This document shows, piece after piece, positions 9,172 to 18,262 of a DNA stretch of 64,000 nucleotides. The DNA lies in NCBI GenBank assembly GCA_003538625.1, contig DPRR01000025.1, forward strand, positions 168,411 through 232,410. Direction: 5' to 3'. A program made the position numbers and the translations under genes. Numbering within the stretch: position 1 is the stretch's first letter; every line of letters begins with the position of its first letter. The notes under the pieces were generated by a model. It worked only from the letters and a program-made list of their open reading frames with translations. It made no database searches and was not told the DNA's origin. Origin of the DNA: Ignavibacteriales bacterium (GTDB taxonomy: Bacteria > Bacteroidota > Ignavibacteria > Ignavibacteriales > Ignavibacteriaceae).

Positions 9172-9855
9172 TCAATTATACATTTCTTTAAATTTTTCGT
9201 AATCAATTATTCTAAGTTTAGATCCATCTAACTCAACTAAACCCTTTTTTGCAAATGAATGTAACGTTCGGGAAATAGTTTCTCTTGAAGTACCTGCCAT
9301 ATTTGCTAACTCCTGTTGAAAGGGTAGATGATCAATTTCTACAACACCTTGACGAATTTTCCCGACATCATCGGCAAGTTGTAATAATACTGTTGCAACT
9401 TTTCCTTCAGCATCCTTAAGTGATAATGCTTTTATTTTCATTGTTGCGCTTCTAAGTCTTTTAGTTAACTCGGTAAGCAGTGCAACAGAAACATCCGGAA
9501 ATTTTGCAATCAGGTCTAAAAATTCCGCTCTCTGTATTATAAATAATTTTGAATCTTCAACTGCAGTAACAGTTGCAGATCTTGCCATTCCGTCAAGCAG
9601 AGACATCTCACCAAAAAAATCTGATTCATTCAGAATAGCAAGTATTACTTCTTTGTCGTCGCTGCTTGATCTGGAGATTTTAACTTTACCTTCAGCAATT
9701 ACAAATAGTGCAGAGCCTGTATCTTCCTCAGAAAGGATTACACCATTTTTTTTGTACGTTTGTAGTACACCCGATTTAGCAATTTTTTGAAGAGTTTCAT
9801 CATCCAAATCAGAAAAGATCGGAACGTTAGCTAAGAACTCTGTATTGTTAAGCAA
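9172..9855 (-). CDS. Crp/Fnr-family transcription regulator
   Basis: Cyclic-nucleotide-binding-type regulator of 227 residues. The N-terminal cupin (about 10-125) has GEMSLLDGMARSATV, close to the cAMP phosphate-binding cassette. A dimer helix follows, then a winged helix (about 170-220) with ELANMAGTSRETISRTL. No cysteine cluster of the Fnr iron-sulfur type is present, so the effector is more likely a nucleotide or none. Translation starts at TTG 9855: no in-frame ATG precedes the cupin core, and a GAGAGG site lies 7 nt upstream. First gene of a run with the PHP and ribH genes, divergent from the PpiD-like gene. Confidence 0.88.
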   Translation of the reverse strand: MLNNTEFLANVPIFSDLDDETLQKIAKSGVLQTYKKNGVILSEEDTGSALFVIAEGKVKISRSSSDDKEVILAILNESDFFGEMSLLDGMARSATVTAVEDSKLFIIQRAEFLDLIAKFPDVSVALLTELTKRLRSATMKIKALSLKDAEGKVATVLLQLADDVGKIRQGVVEIDHLPFQQELANMAGTSRETISRTLHSFAKKGLVELDGSKLRIIDYEKFKEMYN

Positions 9856-9862
9856 AATATTA

Positions 9863-9868
9863 CCTCTC
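9863..9868 (-). promoter_or_regulatory. Ribosome binding site fixing the TTG start of the Crp/Fnr gene
   Basis: GAGAGG on the minus strand, 7 nt before TTG 9855. It is the main reason for accepting the non-ATG start. Confidence 0.65.
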
Positions 9869-9888
9869 TTTTAAAATAATTTCATCAA

Positions 9889-9917
9889 AAAATACCCTTG
9901 AAGCATCTTAAAGTCAA
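9889..9917 (-). promoter_or_regulatory. Possible sigma-70 promoter of the Crp/Fnr gene
   Basis: TTGACT (9917-9912) and TATTTT (9894-9889) on the minus strand with a 17-nt spacer, about 34 nt before the start codon. Good -35 and fair -10 match to the general bacterial consensus; promoter consensus in this lineage is less well known, so confidence is limited. Confidence 0.35.
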
Positions 9918-10075
9918 CTTGTTAGATTGCATAAGTTTACAGTTGACAAAATAAATGGATTAAAAGTTTTATTTCTTGAATATTACAGCGGTTTTTTAAT
10001 TGTTTTTTATGGCTCATGTGTCTATTTTAAGCGGCTTAAATTTTCAAAGTTAATTAAAACGGAGATATAGATATT

Positions 10076-12169
10076 ATGGCTATGATGGCCAAAATGAGGA
10101 GTTTAGCTCCTGCTTTTATTCTAACAGTAGGCGGATTGTTTGTACTGTTTATGGTAATTTCTGACTCAAATGTGCTTGAAGCACTTGGAGGCGGTGGAAG
10201 AACCAGCAATATTGGAACTGTAAATGGTGAACCCATTACTTATCAGGAATTTCAAACAGCGTTAGATCAGCAGATTGAAAATCAGAAAAGGCAAACAGGA
10301 AAAGATCCCGAAGAATCCCAGATGGATCAAATACGAGAGCAGGTGTGGGATGCAGTTGTTACACAAAAAATATTTGCTCAATTAATTAAAAAGTATGGAA
10401 TTACAGTTTCGGATCAGGAAATTAAAGATATCATCCTGGGAGATAACCCGCCTGAATTCTTAAAGCAAAATTTTATTGACTCACTGGGTAATTTTAATAA
10501 AGAACTTTATGACAAAGCAATATTCGATCCGCAAAATAAATCTGCATTAATTCAGGCTGAAGAAATTGTAAGACAATCAAGATTAACTCAAAAACTTCAG
10601 AGTATGATTCTTGCTTCAGTTAATGTAGGTGAAGATGAAGTTAAGGACAAGTTTATTGATCAGAATATGCACATCGAAGCTGATTATACTTTAGTTGATG
10701 TAAACCTTGTTAAAGATTCAGATATAAAAGTAACCGATGAAGATCTGAAAGCTTATTATGATAAAAACATTAATACATATAAAATTCAACCTCAGCGAAA
10801 ATTAAAATTTGTAATGTTCTCTAATGCTCCTACTGCAGAGGACTCTCAAATGGTTTATAAAAATTTAGTAAATGTTAAAAATACACTATCAAGCGATACT
10901 TTAGGATTTACTAAACTTGTTGGTATTTATTCAGAAATGCCATATTCCAAAGACACAGTTTCCGTTTCCACATTAACGGGTGAAGTTGTTGCAGCATTTA
11001 ATAAAGCCAAAGTCGGAGATGTTGTTGGACCTTTTGCCACACAGCAGGGCTATACTTTATTTAGATACGACGGGTCCGTTAATTCTAAAGAAGTTTTTGT
11101 AAAAGCATCACACATACTTATCAATCAGTACGGTGGTGATGAAAAAAATTTAGAAGAAGCTAATAAGTTATATCAACAGTTAGTTTCGGGTGCAAATTTT
11201 GCCTCGTTAGCTAAAGAATTTTCTAAAGATCCAGGAAGCGCTGTTAAAGGCGGAGATCTTGGATATTTTACAAAAGGTATGATGGTTAAAGAGTTTGAAG
11301 ATGCTTGTTTTAATGGTAAGGTTGGTGAAGTACTGAAACCTGTTAAAACAAATTATGGATATCATATCATCAAAGTAACAGATAGATCAGATAAGAAGTA
11401 TATTGTAGAAAAAATTGTAAACCAGGTTAAACAATCAGCAAGTAGTAGAGACAGAAATTTTAACATGGCAAACGATTTTTCATTTCTCGCAAAGAAAAAT
11501 GATTTTGATGCTGAAGCAGGGTTGATGAAATACAATGTGCAGGAAACTCCTCAGTTTATGGAAAGTTCAGGTTCAATACCCTTGATTGGAGCAAATAAGA
11601 GACTGGTTAAGTTTGCATTTGAAAATAGTTTAAACACAATCAGTGACCCTTACAAAGTTTCTTCCGGGTACGTTGTTGTTAAAATTACAGAAGTATCGGG
11701 AGAGAAATTCAGACCATTTGAAGAAATAAAAGAACAATTAAGACCGGCAGTTTTAAGAGAGAAAAAATTTGAAAAAATTAAATCTACCGCCGATAATCTT
11801 TATGCAAAAATTGGTGGCGATTTAAGTAAAGTTTCTTCAATAGATACAAATTTTACTGTAAAACAAACCGGTGATTTTATTCCCCAAGGATCAATTCCTA
11901 TTATTGGAAGAGATTATGCATTTCTTAATGCAGCGATGAAAGCTGAATTAAATAAAGTTTCTGAACCTGTGAAGGGATTAAGAGGTTACTATCTTATAAA
12001 AGTAACAAAAAGATCTGCTTTCGATCAGACAGCTTATAATGCTCAAAATTCATCCATCCGTAATAGCTTGTTACAAGAAAAGCGCAACCGATTCTTGAAT
12101 CAATGGGTATCGGAAATAAAAGAAAGTGCGGATATTAAAGATAACAGACATATGTTTTTTGGCCAGTAA
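10076..12169 (+). CDS. Membrane-anchored peptidyl-prolyl isomerase foldase (PpiD/SurA type)
   Basis: Periplasmic foldase of 697 residues anchored by one N-terminal membrane segment (about 12-28, APAFILTVGGLFVLFMV), as in PpiD. A SurA_N-like chaperone region (about 40-200) follows. A parvulin domain (about 340-445) carries ASHILI, FASLAKEFSKDPGS, GGDLGYF and YGYHIIKV. A second weaker repeat of this type is visible near 480-690 (GSIPLIGANKR and GSIPIIGRDYA), probably degenerate parvulin-like domains. PpiD assists newly exported proteins at the Sec translocon, a useful role in a cell exporting many T9SS substrates. ATG start with GGAG 11 nt upstream. Divergent from the Crp/Fnr gene; followed by a terminator. 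Confidence 0.85.
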   Translation: MAMMAKMRSLAPAFILTVGGLFVLFMVISDSNVLEALGGGGRTSNIGTVNGEPITYQEFQTALDQQIENQKRQTGKDPEESQMDQIREQVWDAVVTQKIFAQLIKKYGITVSDQEIKDIILGDNPPEFLKQNFIDSLGNFNKELYDKAIFDPQNKSALIQAEEIVRQSRLTQKLQSMILASVNVGEDEVKDKFIDQNMHIEADYTLVDVNLVKDSDIKVTDEDLKAYYDKNINTYKIQPQRKLKFVMFSNAPTAEDSQMVYKNLVNVKNTLSSDTLGFTKLVGIYSEMPYSKDTVSVSTLTGEVVAAFNKAKVGDVVGPFATQQGYTLFRYDGSVNSKEVFVKASHILINQYGGDEKNLEEANKLYQQLVSGANFASLAKEFSKDPGSAVKGGDLGYFTKGMMVKEFEDACFNGKVGEVLKPVKTNYGYHIIKVTDRSDKKYIVEKIVNQVKQSASSRDRNFNMANDFSFLAKKNDFDAEAGLMKYNVQETPQFMESSGSIPLIGANKRLVKFAFENSLNTISDPYKVSSGYVVVKITEVSGEKFRPFEEIKEQLRPAVLREKKFEKIKSTADNLYAKIGGDLSKVSSIDTNFTVKQTGDFIPQGSIPIIGRDYAFLNAAMKAELNKVSEPVKGLRGYYLIKVTKRSAFDQTAYNAQNSSIRNSLLQEKRNRFLNQWVSEIKESADIKDNRHMFFGQ

Positions 12170-12187
12170 TTCTTTTTAAGATTTTAA

Positions 12188-12233
12188 ACCCCCATCTGCA
12201 TTTCAAAAATGTTTTTGGGGGTATTCTTTTTTT
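12188..12233 (+). terminator. Rho-independent terminator after the PpiD-like gene
   Basis: ACCCCC (12188-12193) pairs with GGGGGT (12217-12222), with further pairing of CATT and AATG inside, followed by a T-rich tract. Confidence 0.7.
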
Positions 12234-12301
12234 AAACCTCAATTTATTTTTTTCACTCGCTATTTCTTAAATTAAACCCATTGATTTATATAATCTGATA
12301 G

Positions 12302-12856
12302 ATGAAAAGAAAACTGATATATCTTACAGGATTTATGGCTTCGGGTAAAAGCACCATTGGTCCCATTTTAGCCAATGCCCTGGGTTGGAATTTTTTTGAT
12401 CTTGATAAATTAGTAGAGGAAGCAGCCGGTAAATCAGTAAGAAATATTTTTGAAGAATTCGGAGAAGATTATTTTAGAAAATTGGAAACCGGAACGCTTA
12501 AGAAAACAAGCAAATTAGAAAATTATATAGTAGCTCTTGGTGGCGGTACGGTAGCAAATAATCTCAATATTCAAATTATAAAAGCTTCCGGTTTTTTAAT
12601 TTATTTAGAATCTTCACCTGAAGAAACTTATAAAAGACTTAGATATAAACGTGATAGACCAGCCTTACTTTTTGATGGGGAAGAAGAACCAACCAGAGCT
12701 GAATTTATTGAAAGAATTAATTTCTTATTAAAGAAAAGAATAGATTATTATGAACTCGCAGATCTTAAAATAAATACTGATAATATTCCTGTCGGTAAAA
12801 CTGTAGATAAGTTAATTCATATTATTAAAAAAGAATTTTATGACAAAAAAAATTAA
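12302..12856 (+). CDS. aroK: Shikimate kinase
   Basis: Phosphorylates shikimate at the 3-hydroxyl using ATP, the fifth step of the shikimate pathway. The 184 residues fit the family. Walker A GFMASGKST is at residues 10-18; DLDKLVEEAAGKSVRNIFEE carries the shikimate-binding Asp; GGGTV lies near 81; RDRPAL is the mobile lid. It overlaps aroB by 17 nt in another frame, so the two are translated together. No clear ribosome binding site precedes ATG 12302, but the motif starts too close to the N terminus for a later start. Confidence 0.94.
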   Translation: MKRKLIYLTGFMASGKSTIGPILANALGWNFFDLDKLVEEAAGKSVRNIFEEFGEDYFRKLETGTLKKTSKLENYIVALGGGTVANNLNIQIIKASGFLIYLESSPEETYKRLRYKRDRPALLFDGEEEPTRAEFIERINFLLKKRIDYYELADLKINTDNIPVGKTVDKLIHIIKKEFYDKKN

Positions 12857-13931
12857 CGTTAAACTTTCAGATAAAAGTCATCAAATAATTATAGGTAATG
12901 ATGCCTTACAAAATGCAGTGGAGAAGATTAATAGTCTTAACCTATCTAAGTGTTTGCTTGTAATTGATAAGAATGTGATTAAACATCACTCAATGTTGAT
13001 TAGAAAAACTTTTGCTTTGCTTAATTGTAAAACATTTAGCTACATCTTAAATGCAAATGAAAAAAATAAGAGTCTTACTGAAACCGGAAAGATTTATAAA
13101 TTTCTAATTGATAATTACTTTGATAGAAATTCAATTATAATTGCCATCGGCGGTGGAATAACCGGGGATCTTGCAGGCTTTGCAGCAAGCACTTTTTTAA
13201 GAGGCATACAATTCATTCAGATACCTACAACACTGCTTTCCATGGTTGATAGTTCTGTTGGTGGAAAGACTGGTATCAATTTCAACAGTAAAAAAAATAT
13301 GGTGGGCACATTTTACCAGCCTGAAATGGTAGTTGTATATCCAGAATTTTTATCAACTCTGCCAAAGCGTGAATTATATTCCGGTGCGGGTGAGATTTTT
13401 AAGTATGCCTTTTTAACGGATTTTAATAATTATTACTTTCTAAAAAATAATCTTAAAAAATTATTTTCATCAAGTGCAATTAGCATAGAAAAAACTATTT
13501 ATACTTGTTTAAAAATTAAAGTTGGTATTGTTGAAAATGATGAAAAGGAAATATCAGGATTAAGAAAGATTTTGAATCTCGGGCACACATTTGCACATGC
13601 TTTTGAAGCAGAATCAAATTATAAAATAAATCACGGCCAGGCTGTTATAGGCGGCATATTTTGTTCTTTATTTCTATCTCAAATTTTAGGATATATGCAG
13701 ATGGAGAGATTAAATAAATTTTTGAATGATTTTAATTTTATTAAACTAAACCCTGGATTAAAATCTATTAATTCTGGTTCAGTTTTTAATTTGATGAGTA
13801 GTGATAAAAAAAGTATATCCTGTCAAAAAAGATTTGTACTTCTTGTAGATGTCGGGAATATTATAACAGATGTAAAAGCTTCTAAAGCTCATGTTATTTA
13901 TGCGATTGAAAAGATGAAAGAAATCATATGA
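12840..13931 (+). CDS. aroB: 3-dehydroquinate synthase
   Basis: NAD- and metal-dependent enzyme forming dehydroquinate from DAHP, second step of the shikimate pathway. 363 residues, normal length. Visible motifs: GGGITGDLAGFAAS (about 101-114) for NAD binding, DSSVGGKTGIN, the metal-binding Glu in GAGEIFKYA, and the two His regions GHTFAHAFE and NHGQAV. Starts inside the last codons of aroK. The C-terminal third is rich in Lys, Asn and Ser, like its neighbours, with no sign of decay. Confidence 0.95.
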   Translation: MTKKINVKLSDKSHQIIIGNDALQNAVEKINSLNLSKCLLVIDKNVIKHHSMLIRKTFALLNCKTFSYILNANEKNKSLTETGKIYKFLIDNYFDRNSIIIAIGGGITGDLAGFAASTFLRGIQFIQIPTTLLSMVDSSVGGKTGINFNSKKNMVGTFYQPEMVVVYPEFLSTLPKRELYSGAGEIFKYAFLTDFNNYYFLKNNLKKLFSSSAISIEKTIYTCLKIKVGIVENDEKEISGLRKILNLGHTFAHAFEAESNYKINHGQAVIGGIFCSLFLSQILGYMQMERLNKFLNDFNFIKLNPGLKSINSGSVFNLMSSDKKSISCQKRFVLLVDVGNIITDVKASKAHVIYAIEKMKEII

Positions 13932-13948
13932 ATCGGTTTAAAAGAGGA

Positions 13949-13984
13949 AAACTGTCAGGTTTTGAGGGCGAAACCTGACAGTTT
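13949..13984. repeat. Perfect 14-bp inverted repeat (REP-like hairpin) after aroB
   Basis: The arm AAACTGTCAGGTTT (13949-13962) and its exact complement (13971-13984) flank an 8-nt loop. No U tract follows on plus, so it is a weak intrinsic terminator. It resembles the CTGTCAGGTTT palindromes scattered in Bacteroidetes-type genomes. Likely roles are mRNA 3' end protection or a mobile REP unit. Confidence 0.75.
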
Positions 13985-14007
13985 GTGTGTCATTTTGGAG
14001 GGATGCT

Positions 14008-14097
14008 ATGCTTAAACTATTTCGAGTCAACTACATCAACATCGGTGCCATTTATTATATAGCAAAAAGACAATTATGGCCACAATTTTGTCGGTAA
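14008..14097 (+). CDS. Possible 29-residue small ORF between aroB and nadA
   Basis: ATG 14008 to TAA 14097 encodes 29 residues (begins MLKLFRV, ends WPQFCR). A GGAGGG lies just upstream, but it is also close to an ATG at 14003 in another frame giving 18 codons. No family is recognised. The stretch could be a leader peptide for nadA, a decayed gene, or chance. Support is limited to the good ribosome binding site. Confidence 0.15.
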   Translation: MLKLFRVNYINIGAIYYIAKRQLWPQFCR

Positions 14098-14153
14098 AAT
14101 ATTCGTAATCGTAATTTTTACTTCATGTAAGTTTGAAAAGATTGGAAAATTTG

Positions 14154-15101
14154 ATGGAATTAATTAAAAAAGAGATTGAGATTAATCTTGAAGATGAAAT
14201 CTTAAAGTTAAAAAAAGAACTAAATGCAGTTATTCTTGCACATTATTATCAGGAATCAGAAATACAGGATATCGCAGATTTTGTTGGGGATAGCCTTGAA
14301 CTAGCGAAAAAAGCCAAATCTACTTCAGCAGATGTGATTGTGTTTGCGGGAGTTCATTTTATGGCAGAAACTGCAAAAATTTTAAATCCTGAAAAGTTAG
14401 TTCTGCTACCGGATTTAGATGCCGGATGCTCACTTGCGGAAGGATGTCCTAAGGAAGAATTTAAATCTTTTCGTGAAAAGCATCCTGATCATCTCGCAAT
14501 TACATATATAAATTGCTCTGCAAATGTTAAAGCATTAAGCGATATCATTTGCACATCGAGCAGTGCGGAAAAAATAATAAATAAAATTCCTTTAGACCAG
14601 AAAATCCTTTTTTCTCCGGATAGAAATCTTGGAAAATATTTAATTAAAAAAACCGGCAGAGAAATGTTATTATGGGATGGAAGTTGTATAGTTCACGAAA
14701 CATTTAGTGAGAGAAAGATTATTGATCTGAAAATTAAATATCCCGATGCAAAATTAATTTCGCATCCTGAATGCGAAGAACCAATATTGATGCATTCGGA
14801 TTTTATTGGATCCACAAGCAAGTTATTAAGTTTTGTGCAGGAAGATTCTTCACTTCAATTTATTGTAGCTACAGAAACGGGAATTATTCACCAGATGAAA
14901 AAAGCAGCGCCTGAAAAAGAATTCATACCAGCTCCACCGGAAGATGATACTTGTTCCTGTAACGAATGTCCATTTATGAAAATGAATACACTTGAAAAAT
15001 TATATTTATGCATGAAGAATAAGTATCCGGAGATTGTGATGGATGAAAAAATTAGGAAAAAAGCTTTGCTGCCGATTGAAAGAATGCTGGAAATGAGTTA
15101 A
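14154..15101 (+). CDS. nadA: Quinolinate synthase
   Basis: Iron-sulfur enzyme that condenses iminoaspartate with dihydroxyacetone phosphate to quinolinate in de novo NAD synthesis. Family hallmarks: LAHYYQESEIQDIADFVGDS, the GVHFMAETAKIL segment, a Cys in DAGCSLAEGC, YINCSANVKA, HPECEEP, and a C-terminal CSCNECPFM supplying a cluster ligand. A TTG codon at 14133 in frame would add 7 residues; I chose ATG 14154, giving 315 residues. nadB and nadC are not in the window. It converges on the histidine kinase gene with a 4-nt overlap of stop codons. Confidence 0.93.
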   Translation: MELIKKEIEINLEDEILKLKKELNAVILAHYYQESEIQDIADFVGDSLELAKKAKSTSADVIVFAGVHFMAETAKILNPEKLVLLPDLDAGCSLAEGCPKEEFKSFREKHPDHLAITYINCSANVKALSDIICTSSSAEKIINKIPLDQKILFSPDRNLGKYLIKKTGREMLLWDGSCIVHETFSERKIIDLKIKYPDAKLISHPECEEPILMHSDFIGSTSKLLSFVQEDSSLQFIVATETGIIHQMKKAAPEKEFIPAPPEDDTCSCNECPFMKMNTLEKLYLCMKNKYPEIVMDEKIRKKALLPIERMLEMS

Positions 15102-16306
15102 CATTTTTTCAAAAGTATTTTAAATGTTGTTCCTTCTGAAGGTGTCGAACTTTTCACAAAAATCTTTCCGCCATGGTAACCTTCAATTATTCGCTTAGAT
15201 AAACTTAAACCCAAACCCCAGCCTCGTTTTTTAGTGCTGTAACCCGGTCTAAAAACATCTTTCCGTCTTCTTAAATCAATGCCTTTTCCATTATCCGATA
15301 CTTCGATTTCAATGTTTTTTTTATTTTCAAAAATATCAATATTAATTACGCCGTTTTTATTCTCGATAGCATCCAATGCATTTTTGATAAGATTTTCTAA
15401 TACCCATTCAAATAACTCACCATTAATTTGAGCGCAGCAAGTTTGGTTTCCACTTATTGTAAGATCGACCGTTTTGCCGGTTTGTGGAAGTCTTCGATTA
15501 AAATATTCTGTAACTTTTTTAACCTCTTCATAAACAACTTGATTTTTGATTTCAGGTTTGGCTCCGATTTTAGAAAACCTGTAAGTGATTTTATTAAGTT
15601 TATCAACATCACTTGATATCTCTTCGGTTATATCTAAAACTGCATCCGGTTTTTCGTAATTTAACTTCATCATCTCTATCCAGCCCATTAAACTGGAAAT
15701 AGGAGTACCGAATTGATGCGCCGTTTCCTTTGCCATTCCAACCCAAATGTTACTCTGCTCACTTCTCTTAATCTGGCTAAATCCAATATATCCTATTATA
15801 ATAAACAGTGCGGCTATAATTATCTGTAAGTAAGGATAAAATTTTAATTGATTAATTAAATCCGAATCACCGTAATGAATTCTCTGTAAAATAATTGTAT
15901 CTGCGTAAGTAACATTAATAGGTTGATGTATTTTGTCCATCTCTCTGACGAAATTTTCTAGAAATGTTTTTACCTCTGCTTTGGATAATGTTGAATCATA
16001 TTTAACATTTTTAAAATCTGATTTACTCTCAGGATTTACTCTATCAGCATTATCAGTAAGAATTATTGGAAAGTCAATCGGTTTTATAATGTTGTCAAAG
16101 AGAAATGTCAAGTCAACTTCCGGCGAAGAGGTGTTTGCTATGTACTCAATCCCTTTAGCATATAATTGTACGATGTTGCGTTCGCGCTGTTGTAATTTTG
16201 TAACTAGAGTTTGAGTGTAGTAAAGTGTACCGGCGGCTATGATTAAAGCAATCAGAAGCAATAGGATTTTAAAATTAACTGATGCAGGACCACCGGACAT
16301 TTTCAT
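15098..16306 (-). CDS. Membrane sensor histidine kinase
   Basis: 402-residue kinase. A first membrane segment (about 13-30) and a second (about 160-180) bracket a roughly 125-residue periplasmic sensor of unknown ligand. The H box is AKETAHQFGTPISSL with the phospho-accepting His. An ATPase domain follows with N box ENLIKNALDAIENK, G1 VSDNGKGID, F box FRPGYSTKK and G2 GWGLGLSLSK. No response regulator is adjacent, so it is an orphan kinase here. The H box (AHQFGTP) is of the Bacteroidetes-type HisKA variant. ATG 16306; a second ATG two codons in is possible. Confidence 0.85.
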   Translation of the reverse strand: MKMSGGPASVNFKILLLLIALIIAAGTLYYTQTLVTKLQQRERNIVQLYAKGIEYIANTSSPEVDLTFLFDNIIKPIDFPIILTDNADRVNPESKSDFKNVKYDSTLSKAEVKTFLENFVREMDKIHQPINVTYADTIILQRIHYGDSDLINQLKFYPYLQIIIAALFIIIGYIGFSQIKRSEQSNIWVGMAKETAHQFGTPISSLMGWIEMMKLNYEKPDAVLDITEEISSDVDKLNKITYRFSKIGAKPEIKNQVVYEEVKKVTEYFNRRLPQTGKTVDLTISGNQTCCAQINGELFEWVLENLIKNALDAIENKNGVINIDIFENKKNIEIEVSDNGKGIDLRRRKDVFRPGYSTKKRGWGLGLSLSKRIIEGYHGGKIFVKSSTPSEGTTFKILLKKC

Positions 16307-16390
16307 TTCTTATTCAATCAGATATTTTTGATGGGCAAAGATTGCATTATCAGCATGCAAAATCCAGATTAAAATAATTCTCTAAAAATA

Positions 16391-17662
16391 TTATTCAACG
16401 TAAAATGTTTGTTTACGTTTTGGTCCCACGGATACAATATCGATTTTAATTCCGGATTGCCTTGAGATAAAATCTAAATAATCTCTGGTTTTTGCAGGCA
16501 GATCATCGTAATTCTCACAACCTGTAATATCAGTATTCCATCCATCCAGTATTTCATAAACCGGTTTTACCAGATTTAACTGTTCTACATTTGTGGGAAA
16601 TGTCTTTAATTTTTTTCCGTTGACTTCATACCCCACGCAAACTTTAATTTTCTCAAATCCACTTAATACATCAAGTTTAGTAAGAGCTACAGAAGTAATC
16701 CCATTTATCATCTTTGAGTAAGCAACTAAAAATGCATCATACCAGCCACATCTTCTTGGTCTTCCGGTTGTTGCACCAAACTCAACTCCAATTTTTCTAA
16801 GTTTTTCACCATCATCATCTAGCAATTCTGTTGGAAAGGGACCATTGCCAACTCTTGTAGTATATGCTTTAACAATACCAATAACGCTATCAATCCTTGT
16901 TGGGGGGATTCCGCTTCCCGTACAGGCTCCACCCGAAGTCGGGCTGCTTGACGTAACGTAAGGATAAGTTCCGTGATCAATATCTAGGAATGTTCCCTGT
17001 GCACCTTCGAGTAATATTGATTTTCCTTCATCCATGGCACGATTGAGAAAGGCGGGTGCATCTTTAATATACTTATCAATTGTCAGATCAAACTCAAGAT
17101 ATTCTTTAACGATTGCATCCACATCAAGGCCTGCATGGCTATGAATCTTTTGAAGTATTTCATTTTTTTCTTTAAGATTAGCACGAATCTTTTTTTCCAA
17201 CTCTGTTCGATTTAACAGATCAACAATTCTGATTCCTTTTCTGGCATACTTATCAATATAACAAGGACCAATACCTCTTCCGGTTGTCCCGATTTTATTG
17301 TTACCGCTTTCATTAATCGAATCAAGAAGTTTATGGTATGGCATTATAAGATGTGCGTTATGACTGATAAATAATCTGCCATCAACATCGATATTGTTTT
17401 GTTTAAGAAGATCAATTTCTTCAAGTAGGGCAGTAGGATCGATAACAACGCCATTACCAATAACACAAATTACTTTTTCACGTAAGATTCCTGAAGGTAT
17501 AAGATGTAAAATGTATTTTTTATCTCCGATTTCTACGGTATGACCGGCATTGGCCCCGCCCTGATATCTGACAACTACTTCAAATCCTTTACTTATGAGA
17601 TCAACGATTTTACCCTTACCCTCATCGCCCCATTGTGAACCAACAAGCACTGTTGCGCCCAT
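16391..17662 (-). CDS. purA: Adenylosuccinate synthase
   Basis: GTP-dependent enzyme joining aspartate to IMP, the first committed step to AMP. 423 residues, normal length. Motifs: GSQWGDEGKGK (residues 8-18), GGANAGHT (about 36-43), GIGPCYIDK, the LEGAQGTFLDIDHGTYPYVTSS region in two blocks, GRPRRCGWYD, and C-terminal TKLDVL with the guanine-binding pattern. Monocistronic: a terminator of the upstream STAS gene lies between, so purA must have its own promoter in the 17663-17700 region. purB is not in the window. Confidence 0.96.
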   Translation of the reverse strand: MGATVLVGSQWGDEGKGKIVDLISKGFEVVVRYQGGANAGHTVEIGDKKYILHLIPSGILREKVICVIGNGVVIDPTALLEEIDLLKQNNIDVDGRLFISHNAHLIMPYHKLLDSINESGNNKIGTTGRGIGPCYIDKYARKGIRIVDLLNRTELEKKIRANLKEKNEILQKIHSHAGLDVDAIVKEYLEFDLTIDKYIKDAPAFLNRAMDEGKSILLEGAQGTFLDIDHGTYPYVTSSSPTSGGACTGSGIPPTRIDSVIGIVKAYTTRVGNGPFPTELLDDDGEKLRKIGVEFGATTGRPRRCGWYDAFLVAYSKMINGITSVALTKLDVLSGFEKIKVCVGYEVNGKKLKTFPTNVEQLNLVKPVYEILDGWNTDITGCENYDDLPAKTRDYLDFISRQSGIKIDIVSVGPKRKQTFYVE

Positions 17663-17699
17663 CCGAATACCCTGAATTTAATTGTTAAAGATTTAGTAA

Positions 17700-17731
17700 A
17701 ATAAAAACTCCGTGTTAAAAAACCCGGAGTT
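17700..17731 (-). terminator. Rho-independent terminator after the STAS gene
   Basis: AACTCCG (17706-17712) pairs with CGGAGTT (17725-17731). Read on the minus strand the stem is followed by a U-rich tract (complement of 17700-17705). Confidence 0.65.
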
Positions 17732-17758
17732 CTAAAAAATATTGCGGCAGCTTAATTA

Positions 17759-18097
17759 TCAGCCAAAGCTTTTTACAGCTTCATCAACTGATTCGTAGGA
17801 TTCAAAAATTGTAATAAGCTTAGTTATTATTAATAAGCTCTCAATTTTTTCCGTAACATGCGCAAGCTTTAAACTTCCGCTCTCCCTTTTCATAGTGGTT
17901 AAACCACTAATAAGCATGCCCAGCCCGGAACTGTTCATAAATTTAACTTCGGAAAGATCTACAATTACATTTTTCTTTCCCTGATCAATCAGTTTGTGCA
18001 ATAGTTCATTAAACTCTTTTGTATCTTCGCCGCCCATAACATTACCTTTAAGTTCAACGATAACGGCGTTATACTTCTCCAATAGTTTTGTTTTCAT
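17759..18097 (-). CDS. STAS-domain anti-sigma factor antagonist (SpoIIAA/RsbV-like)
   Basis: Small cytoplasmic protein of 112 residues made only of a STAS domain. The phosphorylation loop VDLSEVKFMNSSGLGML (about 46-62) keeps the Ser-Ser pair where SpoIIAA/RsbV is phosphorylated by its cognate kinase. The unphosphorylated form would bind the RsbW-type kinase and free its target. It is separated from the second STAS protein at 22655 by about 4.6 kb and lies divergent from the ECF sigma gene, so it may add a second antagonist input to the same network. The link is inferred from proximity. Confidence 0.85.
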   Translation of the reverse strand: MKTKLLEKYNAVIVELKGNVMGGEDTKEFNELLHKLIDQGKKNVIVDLSEVKFMNSSGLGMLISGLTTMKRESGSLKLAHVTEKIESLLIITKLITIFESYESVDEAVKSFG

Positions 18098-18262
18098 TAA
18101 AAATCTCCAAAAATTTCTCGGACAATTTAAGTAAGCTTATTTACTCATGCAAGAAACATTTTACAAGATATAATCACTTTTTACCGAATATCAATTTTGG
18201 GATTATAACTTAGAAAATATTATATATTTTAGGAACCAAAATTAAAGGATTGCGTCTAAACT

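Noticed and set aside
9943..9972. TTGACA-led promoter for the PpiD-like gene
   Set aside because: The -35 box is perfect but no acceptable -10 box lies at the right spacing.
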